This document shows, piece by piece, positions 21,037-32,435 of a stretch of 64,000 bases of DNA. A model generated the notes under the pieces. The model was not told the origin of the DNA, made no database searches, and was given only the letters and a program-made list of their open reading frames with translations. This DNA is from Meconema thalassinum (lineage: Eukaryota; Arthropoda; Insecta; Orthoptera; Tettigoniidae), in contig OX336397.1 in the NCBI GenBank assembly GCA_946902985.2, positions 188,794,813 through 188,858,812 on the forward strand. The letters run 5' to 3'. Made by a program: the position numbers and the translations under genes. How positions within the stretch are numbered: the stretch's first letter is position 1; each line of letters starts with the position of its first letter.

Positions 21037-22650
21037 TGAGAATAAGTCCCGTAAAGCTCCCAACAGGAAAAAGTATCTCGACACCACCAGTAAAAGAAGA
21101 AAGAAGATTGAAGATGGGAGTGGAGCAACGAATGAGGCATTAAAAGGTCAATCCAGTGTTGATAAGAATTTGGGTCATTCTAGTGTACTTACTGATGCTG
21201 AAAAGACTATAATATTGTTCAAAAGGCGCCTTAAGAATGCTAACCGTAATTTAATTCGCGTTAGATCCTGCCTTAACTCAGCAAAATCGAGAATTAATTT
21301 GCTGGAGAAGCAGGTTCGAAATTCACGGGCATTTAATTACAAAGATAACGATTACAGTGGCGGATCCAGGCCTTGCGAGGCCCTGGGCGATATGATAAGG
21401 TGGGGCCCACAACAATAGAAAAAATAATCGAATCAAATGGAAAATAGTTTGGTAATAATAATAATAATAATAATAGTATAATAATAATAAAATAAAGAAT
21501 AGTTACAATATTTTGAATACACTACAGTACATTATTTTAATAATATGAAAGAAACCTTTATGTCCCTTTGAATAAGATTATGTAAACAATGAAATATTAA
21601 AATATTACTTTGCCACTTTTTTCCCGGCTGAAGTCTTCTATTATTTCACTGAAATCTTAACTTGCTAAAAGGTCACGAGAGGTCATAGCTACACTGAAGA
21701 AAGGAATATGAATTATAAATTAGTTTGAAAAGTATACTTTAATGTAGAAAAATCCATGGCACGGGGCCCCTAGGACCGCGGAGCCCTGGGCGGTCGCCCT
21801 CCTCGCCCTCTCCTGGATCCGCCCCTGATAACGAACACCTTAGCAAGAAGGAAAATATGATAATAGACACTATGCTCAAGAAATGCCAGGAAAAATCTCG
21901 CAATGGAATGAGGTACAGCAATGAATTCATTTTAGAGTGTTTATTGTTGAGAATAAAATCACCGAAAGGATTCCGTCATTGTCGGTGACATAATCTCTTG
22001 CCTCTGCCTTCAGAAAGTCACTTGAGAAAACTTTGTAAAGGACTAAAGTGCCCTTATGGAGTTAATGCGCATAGTATAAATGCTATTTCAGACTATTTTA
22101 AGGAAGAAAAGAATGATAATTCAAGTTACGGTGTTGTAATTTTCGAAGAAGAGAAGCTAAGAGAGGAAATCGAGTTAAATAGCTTTTCTGATAAAGTAGA
22201 TGGATTAGTTGATTTAGGTGAACACACACCTGACCTCCAGAAGAACGTACTTGCAATTCACGCTCTAGTGTTCATGTTGGTACCTTTCATGCATATATTG
22301 GGTGCAGCCAGTTGCTGTTTATGCAAGCGGAAATGCTACTCCAGGGGACATTCAAGCAAAAATTCTAAGTCTAGGTAATTTTGCAGTTAGAAGAGGCTGG
22401 GGCGGGGGTGGCTGGCTTTACTTGGGATGGTAGTCAATCAAATAAAAAGGCCAGGAATTCGTTAGGAGTCAGTGGCAAGACAAGCTCTCTACAACCTCAC
22501 ATCCTTAATCCTGCAGATGTTACGAGAAAGATCTGGGCTTTCTCCGACTGTATATTCCAGGAATCTGTGTGTTCCGTAACATGTAATGAAGACCGTAGTT
22601 CTTATTTCCGTGAATTATATTTTCCAATGTGCCCTGCCATGCTATTTTAA
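21037..22650 (+). pseudogene. P-like transposase, coiled coil and partial core, interrupted
   Basis: Frame 21037-21343 encodes a Lys/Arg-rich segment and a heptad-like stretch (AEKTIILFKRRLKNANRN, LNSAKSRINLLEKQV), the usual coiled coil after a THAP domain. A MITE then interrupts at 21352. Right of it the protein continues (HLSKKENM, RYSNEFILECLLLRIKSPKG), stops at about 21989, and resumes in another frame at 21998-22378 (LPSESHLRKLCKGL, characteristic of P-type transposases) and 22381-22650 (GFTWDGSQSNKKARNSLGV, about where a catalytic Asp is expected). Several breaks make it a pseudogene. The helper transposase, if any, must be elsewhere. Confidence 0.75.
21352..21826. mobile_element. 475-bp hAT-like MITE nested in the P-like element
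   Basis: The left end TTACAGTGGCGGATCCAGG and the right end CCTGGATCCGCCCCT(G) form inverted repeats. GGCGGATCCAGG-type ends are common in hAT-family MITEs. The direct repeat GATAACGA (21344-21351 and 21827-21834) is an exact 8-bp target duplication, the length hAT transposases make. The interior is AT-rich with an AAT microsatellite (21457-21490) and has no coding content. Confidence 0.9.
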
Positions 22651-22878
22651 TTGTAACCGCTAATTACTTTTTAAAAGAGTATTAGTTACAAAGTAATTAG
22701 TTTCCCTTAGCACCATCCCTAAGACCAGCTGACCCCGGCTGTGAGGAACTTGTCCACTCTAGCGCTGCCTGGCGGGGCGCGCTTGAACTTCAGGAGTCTT
22801 CTCACTTTCTCCTTCTATTCGTCATGGTAATAGTATAAGGTGATAACACTGACTTAAATTATTCCATCTTATCCCCAG

Positions 22879-22937
22879 GATGTAAAAGAAGAAAATCAGA
22901 ATGATGAAGCAGATAAAAGTGGAATTCACTTAAATGA
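22879..22937 (+). CDS. Zinc-finger gene, coding exon 4, copy 1
   Basis: 59 bases between acceptor TTATCCCCAG and donor GA|GTAAGT, ending in phase 2. The peptide is DVKEENQNDEADKSGIHLN with VKEE as a possible SUMO-acceptor site. Phase 2 matches the finger exon at 53379. No finger exon exists between here and copy 2, so this exon set must either splice about 30 kb downstream to 53379 or is orphaned. Confidence 0.8.
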
Positions 22938-23690
22938 GTAAGTGTTAAACATACAAACAACATGTTACTTTATATTTACCCTCTTTATAGGAATGTTTAG
23001 GCTTTTCCATTTATAATGCGCGTGCTAAACTTCCGCTTCAAAATGAAATTCACATATTTCCCCACTATTATTAATTATGCATTATTAATTCATTATTATT
23101 CAGGGCAAACTCGTAAAATATTCGTGTAGAGATACTTAACCATGCCACAAAGTTTTGAGTGAGTTTAATTTAGTGGCTTAAGGTAACACACTTAACTACA
23201 CTTAGCTATGTACTTTCGCTCTCACGCAAATATTGCAACGAACTAACGGTGCGTTTTATAAAGAGACTAGCTGAAGTACCCTTTCTTCGAACGGTCTTCG
23301 GTATTAATAACCAGACGTAATCAATTGAGCTACTGTTGCAATGGTTAGGGGCTTGGAACCTGTTTGTCGACAAAGAAAAATGATTAGTTGAAATATGTTC
23401 TGAAACTAAATTCACTTAACGTATACTTCCTGACGTGAAAATAAAATTGAAAACCTCGTAGATGAAACGCAATACACGTCACATAATAACTGACCCTCAC
23501 TGTTGTGTCAAGTCCGCATCCAGAGGAAGACCCCTTTAATAAATTATGAAGGCTTGTGGTGCATGAAAATTCAGGATTTTTAAGCCTCCAATGGCCCAAA
23601 TTCCTAAAAGCAAAGCAATGAAATAAAATTAAACTATTTCAATTCGGGATTTTTTAAAAATAATGTTGCTGTTTGAAGATATAATAGACC
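22938..23690. other. Intron after exon 4, copy 1
   Basis: Collinear with 46852-47180 of copy 2 at the start (AAACATACAAACAACATGTTACTTTATATTTACCC). Nothing else recognised. Confidence 0.5.
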
Positions 23691-24560
23691 TTCTGTACGA
23701 CATATCGCACGTTTAAGTCTTGTGAAAATATCTAGGGTACCCCTTGACCCCCTTAAGCGCATTGATGAATTTTACAGTTTTTGTTGGTTCCGTGATAATC
23801 TTATAGCCAATTGCAAACTTTCACAGAAATTTAATAAACGGAGTGGCATTACTTCTTGCAGAAATGGATGGAAAGTTGGATGTAACATTTTGAGACAATG
23901 TTGTCATGGTGACTGGCTTGCATTCGTACATTAGTTTATTAAATGAAATTAGTTTTCTGTGAATATCTGAGAAACTCTAGGTTTTAGAACCTTAAAATGT
24001 ATTTTTCGGGGACTCTATACGTCTGTTTAGGGGCCCCTAGTTTTGTTTCTGATACCAAGGGGCTGAAAATAAGTTTTGTCTCGTCGTTGTAGGCCGTAGT
24101 ATAATAATAATAATAATTAAAATAATAATATAACATTATAGGGATGGATATATAATAGACCTTCCGTACCACACCAGCACGTGTAAATCGCGTGAAAAAA
24201 ATCTAGAGTACCCCTTGACCCCCTTAAGCGCATTATATGTATTGATGAATTTTACAGCTTAATTTGGTTCTGTTATAAACTTATAGCCGTTTGCAAACTA
24301 TCTCAGTAATATAATAAATGGAATTGTAATGCGTCTTACAGCAATAGATTGGCCTGTGAGTTTCTGTTGCCATGGTTACCGACTTGCTTTCTTTCAGAAT
24401 AGTATTAAATGAAATTTATTTTCAGGGAATATCTCAAAAACGATTGGTTTTAGGGCCTTAAAATGTGGTTTTCGGGGTCCCTTTTGGGCCCCCGAGTTTT
24501 TTTTCTCACATTGAGGGGCTGAAAATGAGCTTTGTCTCACCCTTCTACGCCTATTTCAGC
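23690..24560. repeat. Dispersed repeat present as two direct copies
   Basis: About 23695-24085 and 24150-24550 are related copies sharing GTACCCCTTGACCCCCTTAA, GATGAATTTTACAG, GAAATTTATTTTC-like and GGGGCTGAAAATRAG. A third, inverted relative lies at about 38580-38860. No coding content. The class is not identified; each copy ends in an AT-rich (AAT)n-like stretch. Confidence 0.7.
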
Positions 24561-24890
24561 AAATATTTTAAGGGGGAAGGCCCCCTTTTATGAGAGGTAC
24601 AGAGAAGAGTTACATCAATGAATAGTGCCGTGCTCTGAAGGATATGTGTACCAAACTTAACGTCGATCCACCCAGCCGTTCTCGAGTTATAAGGAAACAA
24701 AATTGTCCACAGAAAGAAAAAAAAATATTTTCGCGCGCATCTGTCACAAAACAGTCTGAAACGCGTAAATAACACTAATTTTCGTAGAAATTCAGAAAAA
24801 ACAGACAAACTTTCATTTATATATATATAGAGATGAGGGTGGAATATGTCGCGGCTGTCTTGCTGACTCTCCTGTGAGAAACTTACCATT

Positions 24891-25810
24891 TTAGCCTATT
24901 TTCATTTATGAAAAAATAGGCTTATGTGATCACCTTTTGTCCGTGTGTCTGTCTGTGTGTGCGTGCGTGTGTGTGTGATTCGTGTGTGTGTGTGTCACTA
25001 ATTTCTTTTAAACGGCTAGAGCGATTTCAATGAAACTCGGCCAGGTCATAGCACTATTTAGGACGACCCGGACCGTGCCCTTCAAATTTTGTTACGTCTC
25101 ACCAATCCAACATGGCGGCTGTGCGAAATATTTCACCAGCTTTCAATATCTCCGGAACTATTTCCGACATCACCCTGGAATATTATACGGTGATAAAGGA
25201 AACTACTATAAGTTCACCTATGTGAGTTTTGAAAATCTGGTAACTACAAAACCAACATGGCGGCTAAGCGAATTTGCGACTTTTAAATAGTCGTTTCACG
25301 CGATTGAACAAACCAACCGCAATGAAACTTGGTACAGTATATGTATAAACACATTGCAATGCACCGATATCAAACTTCGGTCAATTGTTTACATAACCTT
25401 AAGATGGCGGCTGTGCGAAATATTTCACCGGCATTCTATATCTCTGAAACTATTACCGATATCATCTTGAAATTTTGTCCGGAGATAAAGGGAAGTTCAT
25501 CTATGAGACTTTCGAAAACCGTTTAACTACAAATCGAAAATGGCGGCCAAGCGAAGTTGAAAGTTTTAAATGGACTTTTCTCGTGATTTAATGATCCAAA
25601 CGCAATGAAGCTAGGTACAGCGAATGTTTATAATTATTGTAATGCACTGGTATCTTATTTATTTCAATTGTGTACATAACCTCAAGACGGCGGCTGTGCA
25701 AATTTTAAAATAAAGTTTTTATTTCTTGTGTCGTAATCATGCGATTGAAGTGAAAGTTTGAATAATGAACCTATGCAATAATTTTCCTTTAGTGGTACAT
25801 GACTCTGTGG

Positions 25811-25858
<48 letters not shown>

Positions 25859-26433
25859 AACATGGCGACCATGTGAAAAATGTAGACGGTTCTCAATATC
25901 TACGAATCTATTACAGCAATCAAACTGAATGGTTTATGTTCATAGAAGCTATGAACCTAAGTTTACCTATAGGACTTTCAATAACCTGGTGATCACAAAT
26001 CCAACAAGGTGGCGACGCGAAATATAAACATTCACATGGACGTTTCTCGCAATTTAACCATCCGAGTGCAGTGAAACTTGGTACAGTAAATCTTTATACA
26101 AATGTTAATCCGCTGGCATCTAATTTATTTCAATTGTTTCCATAACCACAAGATGGCAGCTGTGCAAAATTTTTAAATCTCATTTTTACTTCTTGTGTCC
26201 TAACCAAGCGATTGAAGTTTGAATACTATACGTACACAATAATCTTTATGTAACAGTACATAACTCTGAGACCTACATATATAAATATCCAACATGGTGA
26301 CCATCCGAAATATTTAGTCGGTTCTCAATATCTACGAATCTACTGCAGCAATCAAACTGAAATTTTGTATGTTGATTGTGGCAATTAACATAAGTAGGAT
26401 ATAGGAAAATAGGCTTTAGTTCTTCACGGAACT
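24891..26433 (+). mobile_element. 1.5-kb non-coding interspersed element with internal repeats (copy a)
   Basis: Begins with a hairpin (AGCCTATTTTCATTTATGAAAAAATAGGCT) and a TG-rich stretch, then CTTTTAAACGGCTAGAGCGATTTCAATGAAACTYGG. Diverged internal modules with AACATGGCGGC, GCGAAATATTTCA and GAAACTTGGTACAG follow. It ends AAAATAGGCTTTAGTTCTTCACGGAACT. The same element stands at 41639-43151. The corresponding site in copy 2 (about 47250) is empty, confirming insertion. A (TA)n microsatellite lies at 25816-25857. A non-autonomous Helitron/Helentron-type element is possible from the internal-array layout, but this is not shown. Confidence 0.8.
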
Positions 26434-26852
26434 CAGTAAGTGGTTACTTAACTTAATACTACATTACCACCACGGAGGATGAATTTCAAAACATAACCCT
26501 CTAAATGAAAGTTTGGATTGCATTAAAACCCTATCATCGGGATGTGAACATCTCCAGTTGATCACGTCCCCACAAAACATGTATACCAGGTCAAGCCATC
26601 AATCATTGGCATCCACTTGGGAACAAAATCTCAACAGTTAAGCAATCACTTCACTCAACGGCACAAGGATAAAAAGCAAGACTGACGAAGTTCAATTGTA
26701 GAGGCTACGTAATTTATTTAAGAAAATAATTAATGACGTATCCTGACGCCCATTTAACTCGCATTTATACACAACAATTGTCAATAGAGACCCAGAAATT
26801 ATTTTGGAAATACTGTGTAATAGTGTGTAATACTGTGTAATCTGATTTAGTA

Positions 26853-28610
26853 AGTCCATTTTACAATTGGTAGCGCACGAGTAGATTCAACTAATGATTG
26901 ACAGCGCGTGAATCGTTTCAACCAAGTCCCGTATGCGTTCATATACCATTCATCCGATTGTGATAAAACGTTGGTGAGTTGAGTACAGTCCTGCATACGA
27001 TTTTTTTTTCAACGATACGCGCGCCGTTACACATTTGTTGAATCCACTCGTGCGCTAAATATTGTAAAAAGGATTTACTAAGTCAGAAACCTTTCCTGGA
27101 GTGTGCACAACAATTCAACCAAAGATTCATAGCAATCGGATGAATGGTATTTGAACGCCACGGGACTTTGTTTAAGCGATTCGCGTGCCGTCGATCATTT
27201 GTTGAATCTACTTGTGCGATACCTATTGTAAAGTGGATGTACTAAGCCAAAAAACCTTCCCTTAAGTGTACACAACATCTCACCCAAGTTTCATCGCTAC
27301 CATACGAATAGTATATGAACGCATACGGGACTTTGTTGAAACGCTTCGCGCGTCGTCGCTCATTTGTTGAATCTACTCGTGCCCTACCTATCGCAAAGTG
27401 GATTTGCTAAGCCAGAAACATTGCCTGAAGTGTACTTAACCTCTCACCCAAGTTTCATCGCTATCGGCTGAATGCTATGTGAACGCATACAGGACTTTGT
27501 TGAAACGCTTCGCCCGTCGTCGCTCATTTGTTGAATCTACTCGTGCGCTACCTATTGTTAAGTGCATTTACTAAGCCAGAAACCTTCTCTGAAGTGTACA
27601 CAACAACTCACCCTAGTTTAGTCGCTATCGGACGAATGGTATATGAACGCATACGGGACTATGTTGAAACACTTCGCACGTCGTCGCTCATTTGTTTAAT
27701 CCACTTGTGCGATACCTATTGTAAAGTGGATTTACTAACCCAGTAACCTTCCCTGAAGTGTACACAACATCTCACCTAAGTTTCATCGCTATCGGACGAA
27801 TGGTATATGAACGCATACAGAACTTTGTTGAAACGCTTCGCCCGTCGTCGCTCATTTGTTGAATCTACTCGTGCGCTACCCATTGTTAAGTGGATTTACT
27901 AAGCCAGAAACCTTCCCCGAAGTGTACACAACATCTCACCCAAGTTTCATCGCTATCAGACGAATAGCATATAAACGCATACGGGACATTGTTGAAACGC
28001 TTCGCGAGTCGTCGCTCATTTGTTGAATCTACTCGTGCACTACCTATTGTAACATGAATTTACTAAGCCAGAAACCTTGCCTGTAGTGTACACAATCTCT
28101 CACCCAAGTTTCATCGCTATCGGACGAATGGTATGTGAACGCATACAGGACTTAGTTGAAACGCTTCGCCCGTCGTCGCTCATTTGTTGAATTTACTCGT
28201 GCGCTACCTATTCTTAACTGGATTTATTAAGCCACAAACCTTACCTGAAGTGTACAGAACATCTCACCCAAGTTTCATTGCAATGGGATGAATGGTATAT
28301 GAACGCATGTGGGACTTTCTTGAAAAAACAAAACGCACGCCATTTTGTTGAAGCTAATCGCGCCATCTATTGTAAATTGGATTTACTGCGCCTATAACTT
28401 TTTCGGGACTGTGCACAACAACTCACCAAAATTTGATCGCAATCGGATGAATTGTGTATGAACGCATCGCCATTACGCATTTGTTTAATCTACTCGCGTG
28501 CTATCTATTTTCAAATCGATTAACTATGCCTATACACCTCCCGGAAGAGTGTACAACAACTCACCAAAATTTGATCGCAATCGGATGAATGGTATATGAA
28601 CGCATAAAAT
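26853..28610 (-). repeat. Roughly 160-bp satellite array, left (reverse) arm
   Basis: One unit in forward orientation (26853-26990) is followed by about ten units in reverse orientation (27000-28610). Each reverse unit carries CATTTGTTGAATCTACTCGTGCGCTACC, GGATTTACTAAGCCAGAAACC, AAGTTTCATCGCTATCGGA and GAATGGTATATGAACGCATACGGGAC. The same unit forms the forward array at 29046-30600. Confidence 0.95.
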
Positions 28611-29045
28611 ACAAACAAACAGGCATTCCTTTATCTTTATATATATAATTCTTCGACACGTGTGTATGTGACTGAACTCCTTTTAAACGACTGAACCGAT
28701 TTTGATGGAATTTGGTATGTATATTAGGGTGGGTCCATGTATGGTTTAGATTCACAATCTGACCCGGTAGGTGGAATGAACATAATTTTAGAACCACAAT
28801 TTACACACAATTTTAGAACCACAATATACAGTCAAGAACAGTTGTCATGGAAACCACTAGCCTTGGCCTTCGTGAAAGCTGATGTCTTTGGACGGTTTGT
28901 ATCTGCACGTTAGAGCCACCTGGTCGCAACCTGTGCAACTACCGCCATTACATACACTCCGCCCGTGGCGAAAAGTTGTGTTTTATACCAAAGGTGGCAG
29001 TGATGTCGAATTCTACTGTTTGTCTCTGCACGTTAGAGCGTTTCA
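28611..29045 (+). other. Spacer between opposed satellite arms; likely 5' end of an interspersed element
   Basis: 28635-28780 reads TATATATATAATTCTTCGACACG..., CTGAACTCCTTTTAAACGAC, GATTTTGATGGAATTTGGTATG and GGTTTAGATTCACAATC. This order recurs as the 5' part of widespread non-autonomous insect elements that carry internal tandem repeats. Two direct copies of CACAATTTTAGAACCACAAT flank 28785-28830. No gene. Confidence 0.5.
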
Positions 29046-30740
29046 AAGTACCGTATGCGTTCATATACCATTCATCCGGTTGCCATGAAACTTGGGTGAT
29101 ATGTTGAGAGAGCTCCAGGGAAGGTGTTTGGCTTAGTAAATCCATTTCACATTAGGTAGCGCACGAATAGATTCAACAAATGAGCGACGACGCGCGAAGC
29201 GTTTCAAAAAGATCCCGTATGCGTTCAAATACCATTCGTCCGATAGCGATGAAACTTGGGTGAGATGTTGTGTACACTCCAGGGAAGGTTTCTGGCTTAG
29301 TAAATCAATTTCACATTAGGTAGCGCACGACTAAATTCAACAAATGAGTAAAGACGCGCGAAGCGTTTCAACAAAATCCCGTATAAGTTTATATTCCATT
29401 CATAGATTGAGATGAAACTGTTGTTGTGTACACTTAAGTGAAGGCTTCTAACTTAGTAATCCATTTCACAGGAGGTTGCGCACGAGTAGATTCAACAAAT
29501 GAGCGGCGACGTGCGAAGCGTTTCAACAAAGTCCCGTATGCGTTCAAATACCATTCGTCCGATAGCGACGAAACTTGGGTGAGATGTTGTGTACACTTAC
29601 GTGAGGGTTTCTAACTTCGTAAATCCATTTTACAATAGGTAGCTCACGAGTAGATTCAACAAATGAGCAACGACGCGCGAACTTTTAATCAAAGTTCCGT
29701 ATGCGTTCATATACCATTCATCCGATTGCAATGAAACTTGGGTGAGATGTTGTGTACACTTACGTGAGGGTTTCTAACTTAGTAAATCCATTTCACAGGA
29801 GGTTTCGCACGAGTAGATTCAACAAATGAGCGACGACGCACGAAGCGATTCAATAAGGTCCCGTATGCGTTCAAATACCATTCGTCCGATTACGATGAAA
29901 CTTGGGTGAGATGTTGTGTACACCCTACGGAAGGTTTGTGGCTTAATAAATCCATTTTACAATAGGTAGCGCACGAGTAGATTCAAAAAATGTGTGACGG
30001 CATGCGAATCATTTCAACAAAGTACCGTATGCGTCCAGATACCATTTATCCGATTGCGATGAAACTTTGGTGAATCGTTGTGTACACTCCAGGAAATGTT
30101 TCTGTCTTAGTAAATCCAGTTTTTAATAAGTAGCGCACGAGTAGATTCAACAAATGAGCGACGGCGCGCGAATCGTTTCCACAATATCCCGTATGCGGTC
30201 ATATATCATTCATCCGATTGTGATCAAACCTTGGTGAATCATTGAGTACACGCCAGAGAAGGTTTCAGGCTTAGTAAATCTATTTTACAATAGGTAGCGC
30301 ATGAGCAGATTCAACAAATGTGTGACGGCACGCGAATTGTTCAAAGAAAATCACTTATGCGTTCATATGTCATTCATCCGATTCCGATGAAACTTTGATG
30401 AGTTGTTGTGTACACTTACGTGAAGCTTTCTAACTTAGTAAATCCATTTCACAGTTGGTAGAGCACGAGTAGATTCAACAAATGAGTGACAGCGCACGAA
30501 TCATTTAAACCAAATCCCGTATCCGTTTGCGATGAAACTTTGGAGAGTTGTTGTGCACGCTCCAACGAATGTTTCTAAATTAGTTAATTCAATTCACAAT
30601 AGTTTAGAGGCAGTTAACAGAAATTGAAAAAAATATTGTGTATCCAAAACCACTTCAAGAAACAAAGTTACAACACGTTCTTTGATTGGCAGGACAACGT
30701 CTTCCGGGTCAGCTTGTATATATATATAAGATTATTATTG
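29046..30740 (+). repeat. Roughly 160-bp satellite array, right (forward) arm
   Basis: About ten forward units containing GTAGCGCACGAGTAGATTCAACAAATGAG, CGTTTCAACAAAGTCCCGTATGCGTTC, ATACCATTCATCCGAT and GATGAAACTTGGGTGA. After 30600 comes a non-repeated tail ending CTTCCGGGTCAGCTTGTATATATATATAAG (30705-30731). Together with the spacer start at 28635 this would make one roughly 2.1-kb element with an internal array; with the left arm it makes a fold-back structure. Confidence 0.95.
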
Positions 30741-30945
30741 TAACAGATCTGAGTTTTTTCTAAATTTTAAGATTATTTCAAAATATTACTAATAATAAAT
30801 ACCGGTAAGTTTTATACATCTGTTTATATCAATACCATACTCGCAGCAGTCAACCAGTTGTCCACTTGTTAAAATATTACGCAAGCTGAAGAAAACCACA
30901 ATGTGGGCGAAACTAGTACACCATTAAAGAACTTGTAGTTTGAAT
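30741..30945. other. Unassigned sequence
   Basis: Holds AAGAAAACCACAATGTGGGCGAAACTAGTACACC (about 30889), a motif type often seen near the ends of interspersed repeats. No gene. Confidence 0.4.
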
Positions 30946-32046
30946 TTATTGGCTTTTGGTGGATAGCTGCTAATACTATTGGGTATATACTAACTCTTAT
31001 ATGGTATGGAAGCCCTAGTGATCTGTTTCATCTTCGAGAATGTACTGTGGAATGGCTCCAAAACTTGAACTTGGATTTGTGATTTGTTTTTATGTAATTC
31101 ACCATACGATTAAATAAATAAATAAATATGGTATGGAGGCTTGGACTTTTGGTGGATAGCTACTAATACTATTGGTATATATTAACTCTTTTATGGTATG
31201 GAGGCTTGGACTTTGGTGGATAGCTACTAATACTATTGGGTATATACTAACTCTTATATGGTATGGAGGCTTGAACTTTGGTGGATAGCTACTAATACTA
31301 TTGGGTATATATTAACTCTTTTATGGTATGGAGGCTTGGACTTTGGTGGATAGCTACTAATACTATTGGGTATATACTAACTCTTATATCGTATGGAGGC
31401 TTGGACTTTGGTGGATAGCTACTAATACTATTGGGTATATATTAACTCTTTTATGGTATGGAGGCTTGGACTTTGGTGGATAGCTACTAATACTATTGGG
31501 TATATATTAACTCTTTTATGGTATGGAGGCTTGGACTTTGGTGGATAGCTACTAATACTATTGGGTATATACTAACTCTTATATCGTATGGAGGCTTGGA
31601 CTTTGGTGGATAGCTACTAATACTATTGGTATATACTAACTCTTATATGATATGGAGGCTTGGGCTTTGGTGGATAGCTGCTAATACTATTGGGTATATA
31701 CTAACTCTTATATGGTATGGAGGCTTGGACTTTGGTGGATAGCTACTAATACTATTGGGTATATACTAACTTTTATATGGTATGGAGGCTTGGATTTTAG
31801 TGGATAGCTACTAATACTATTGGGTATATACTAACTCTTATATGGTATGGAGGCTTGGACTTTGGTGGATAGCTGCTAATACTATTGGGTATATACTAAC
31901 TCTTATATGGTATGGAGGCTTGGTCTTTTTGGATAGGTACTAATACTGTTGGGTATATACTAGCTCTTATGTGGTACGGAGGCTTGGACTTTGGTGGATA
32001 GCTGTTAATACTATTGGGTATATACTAACTCGTATATGGTATGGAG
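30946..32046 (+). repeat. 65-bp satellite, about 15 units, derived from a LINE fragment
   Basis: Each unit reads GGTATGGAGGCTTGGACTTT, GGTGGATAGCTACTAATACT, ATTGGGTATATACTAACTCTTATAT. The stretch CTCTTATATGGTATGGAGGC... translates LLYGMEAWTL, a conserved motif of RTE-type LINE reverse transcriptases. The last unit passes without a break into LINE coding sequence at 32041. One interruption lies at about 31013-31125. The array itself is non-coding (65 is not a multiple of 3). Confidence 0.93.
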
Positions 32047-32260
32047 TCTGGGACTAAGGCTAGCACCATGAAAAATCTAGAGGCACTCAAAATCTGGATC
32101 CATCGAAGAATGTTAAATATACCCTGGACCGATAAAGTTACGAACAAAGAAGCCTTCAGAAGAGCATTCAGTGATCTTTTGTCTGCAATTGCATTAACAC
32201 CTGCATGCACGCACTTTCAGAGGGAACGAAGGAAAGAAGGAAGGAGATTGAATGGTTAGC
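32041..32260 (+). pseudogene. LINE reverse-transcriptase C-terminal fragment
   Basis: Encodes MESGTKASTMKNLEALKIW, HRRMLNIPWTDKVTNKEA, the usual C-terminal motif of RTE-type LINE proteins (compare RIEAIEIWCYRKMMKI at about 6890). It is continuous in frame with the LLYGME motif of the last 65-bp satellite unit, then decays into Lys/Arg-rich sequence around 32220. Confidence 0.8.
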
Positions 32261-32435
32261 ACAGTGGATGCGCAGATTTTACGGCCACTGGCCAAAAACA
32301 AACGTCGGACCTATAAACCACACATCTCTTACACTCCAGCAAATCTTCAAGGTTTATACTGTGTCCCGGTCGGCTATGAAAGCCAATATCCCATCTTTTG
32401 GTACGGTACCTTTATAGGGATAAGATAATGCTGAG

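Larger units (their letters stand above)
20442..22826 (+). mobile_element. P-like DNA transposon with perfect 17-bp inverted ends
   Basis: The left end CATGACGAATAGAAGGA and the right end TCCTTCTATTCGTCATG are exact complements. CA(TG) ends are also those of the Drosophila P element. GTAATAG is repeated at 20435-20441 and 22827-22833 as a target duplication (7 exact bases; P elements usually make 8). The same intron position in duplication copy 2 (about 46740) is uninterrupted, so the insertion followed the duplication. It encodes a THAP domain, coiled coil and parts of a P-type transposase (see the next entries), and carries a nested hAT-like MITE. At 2385 bp including about 475 bp of MITE it is shorter than full P elements and lacks the C-terminal half of the core, so it is non-autonomous. 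Confidence 0.92.
4246..26855 (+). repeat. Segmental duplication, copy 1 (5' part of zinc-finger gene)
   Basis: This interval matches 34240-47560 in the same order and orientation: 5' flank, exon 1, exon 2, an old THAP/P-like pseudogene, exon 3, an intronic 70-bp minisatellite, exon 4 and downstream intron. Coding exons differ at 43 of 329 bases (my own count). The end of similarity is seen where GGAAATACTGTGTAAT-type sequence (about 26810-26850 and 47537-47560) gives way to satellite in copy 1. The interval is longer than copy 2 because of several insertions absent at the matching points of copy 2. No finger exon is found at the end of this copy. Confidence 0.9.
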
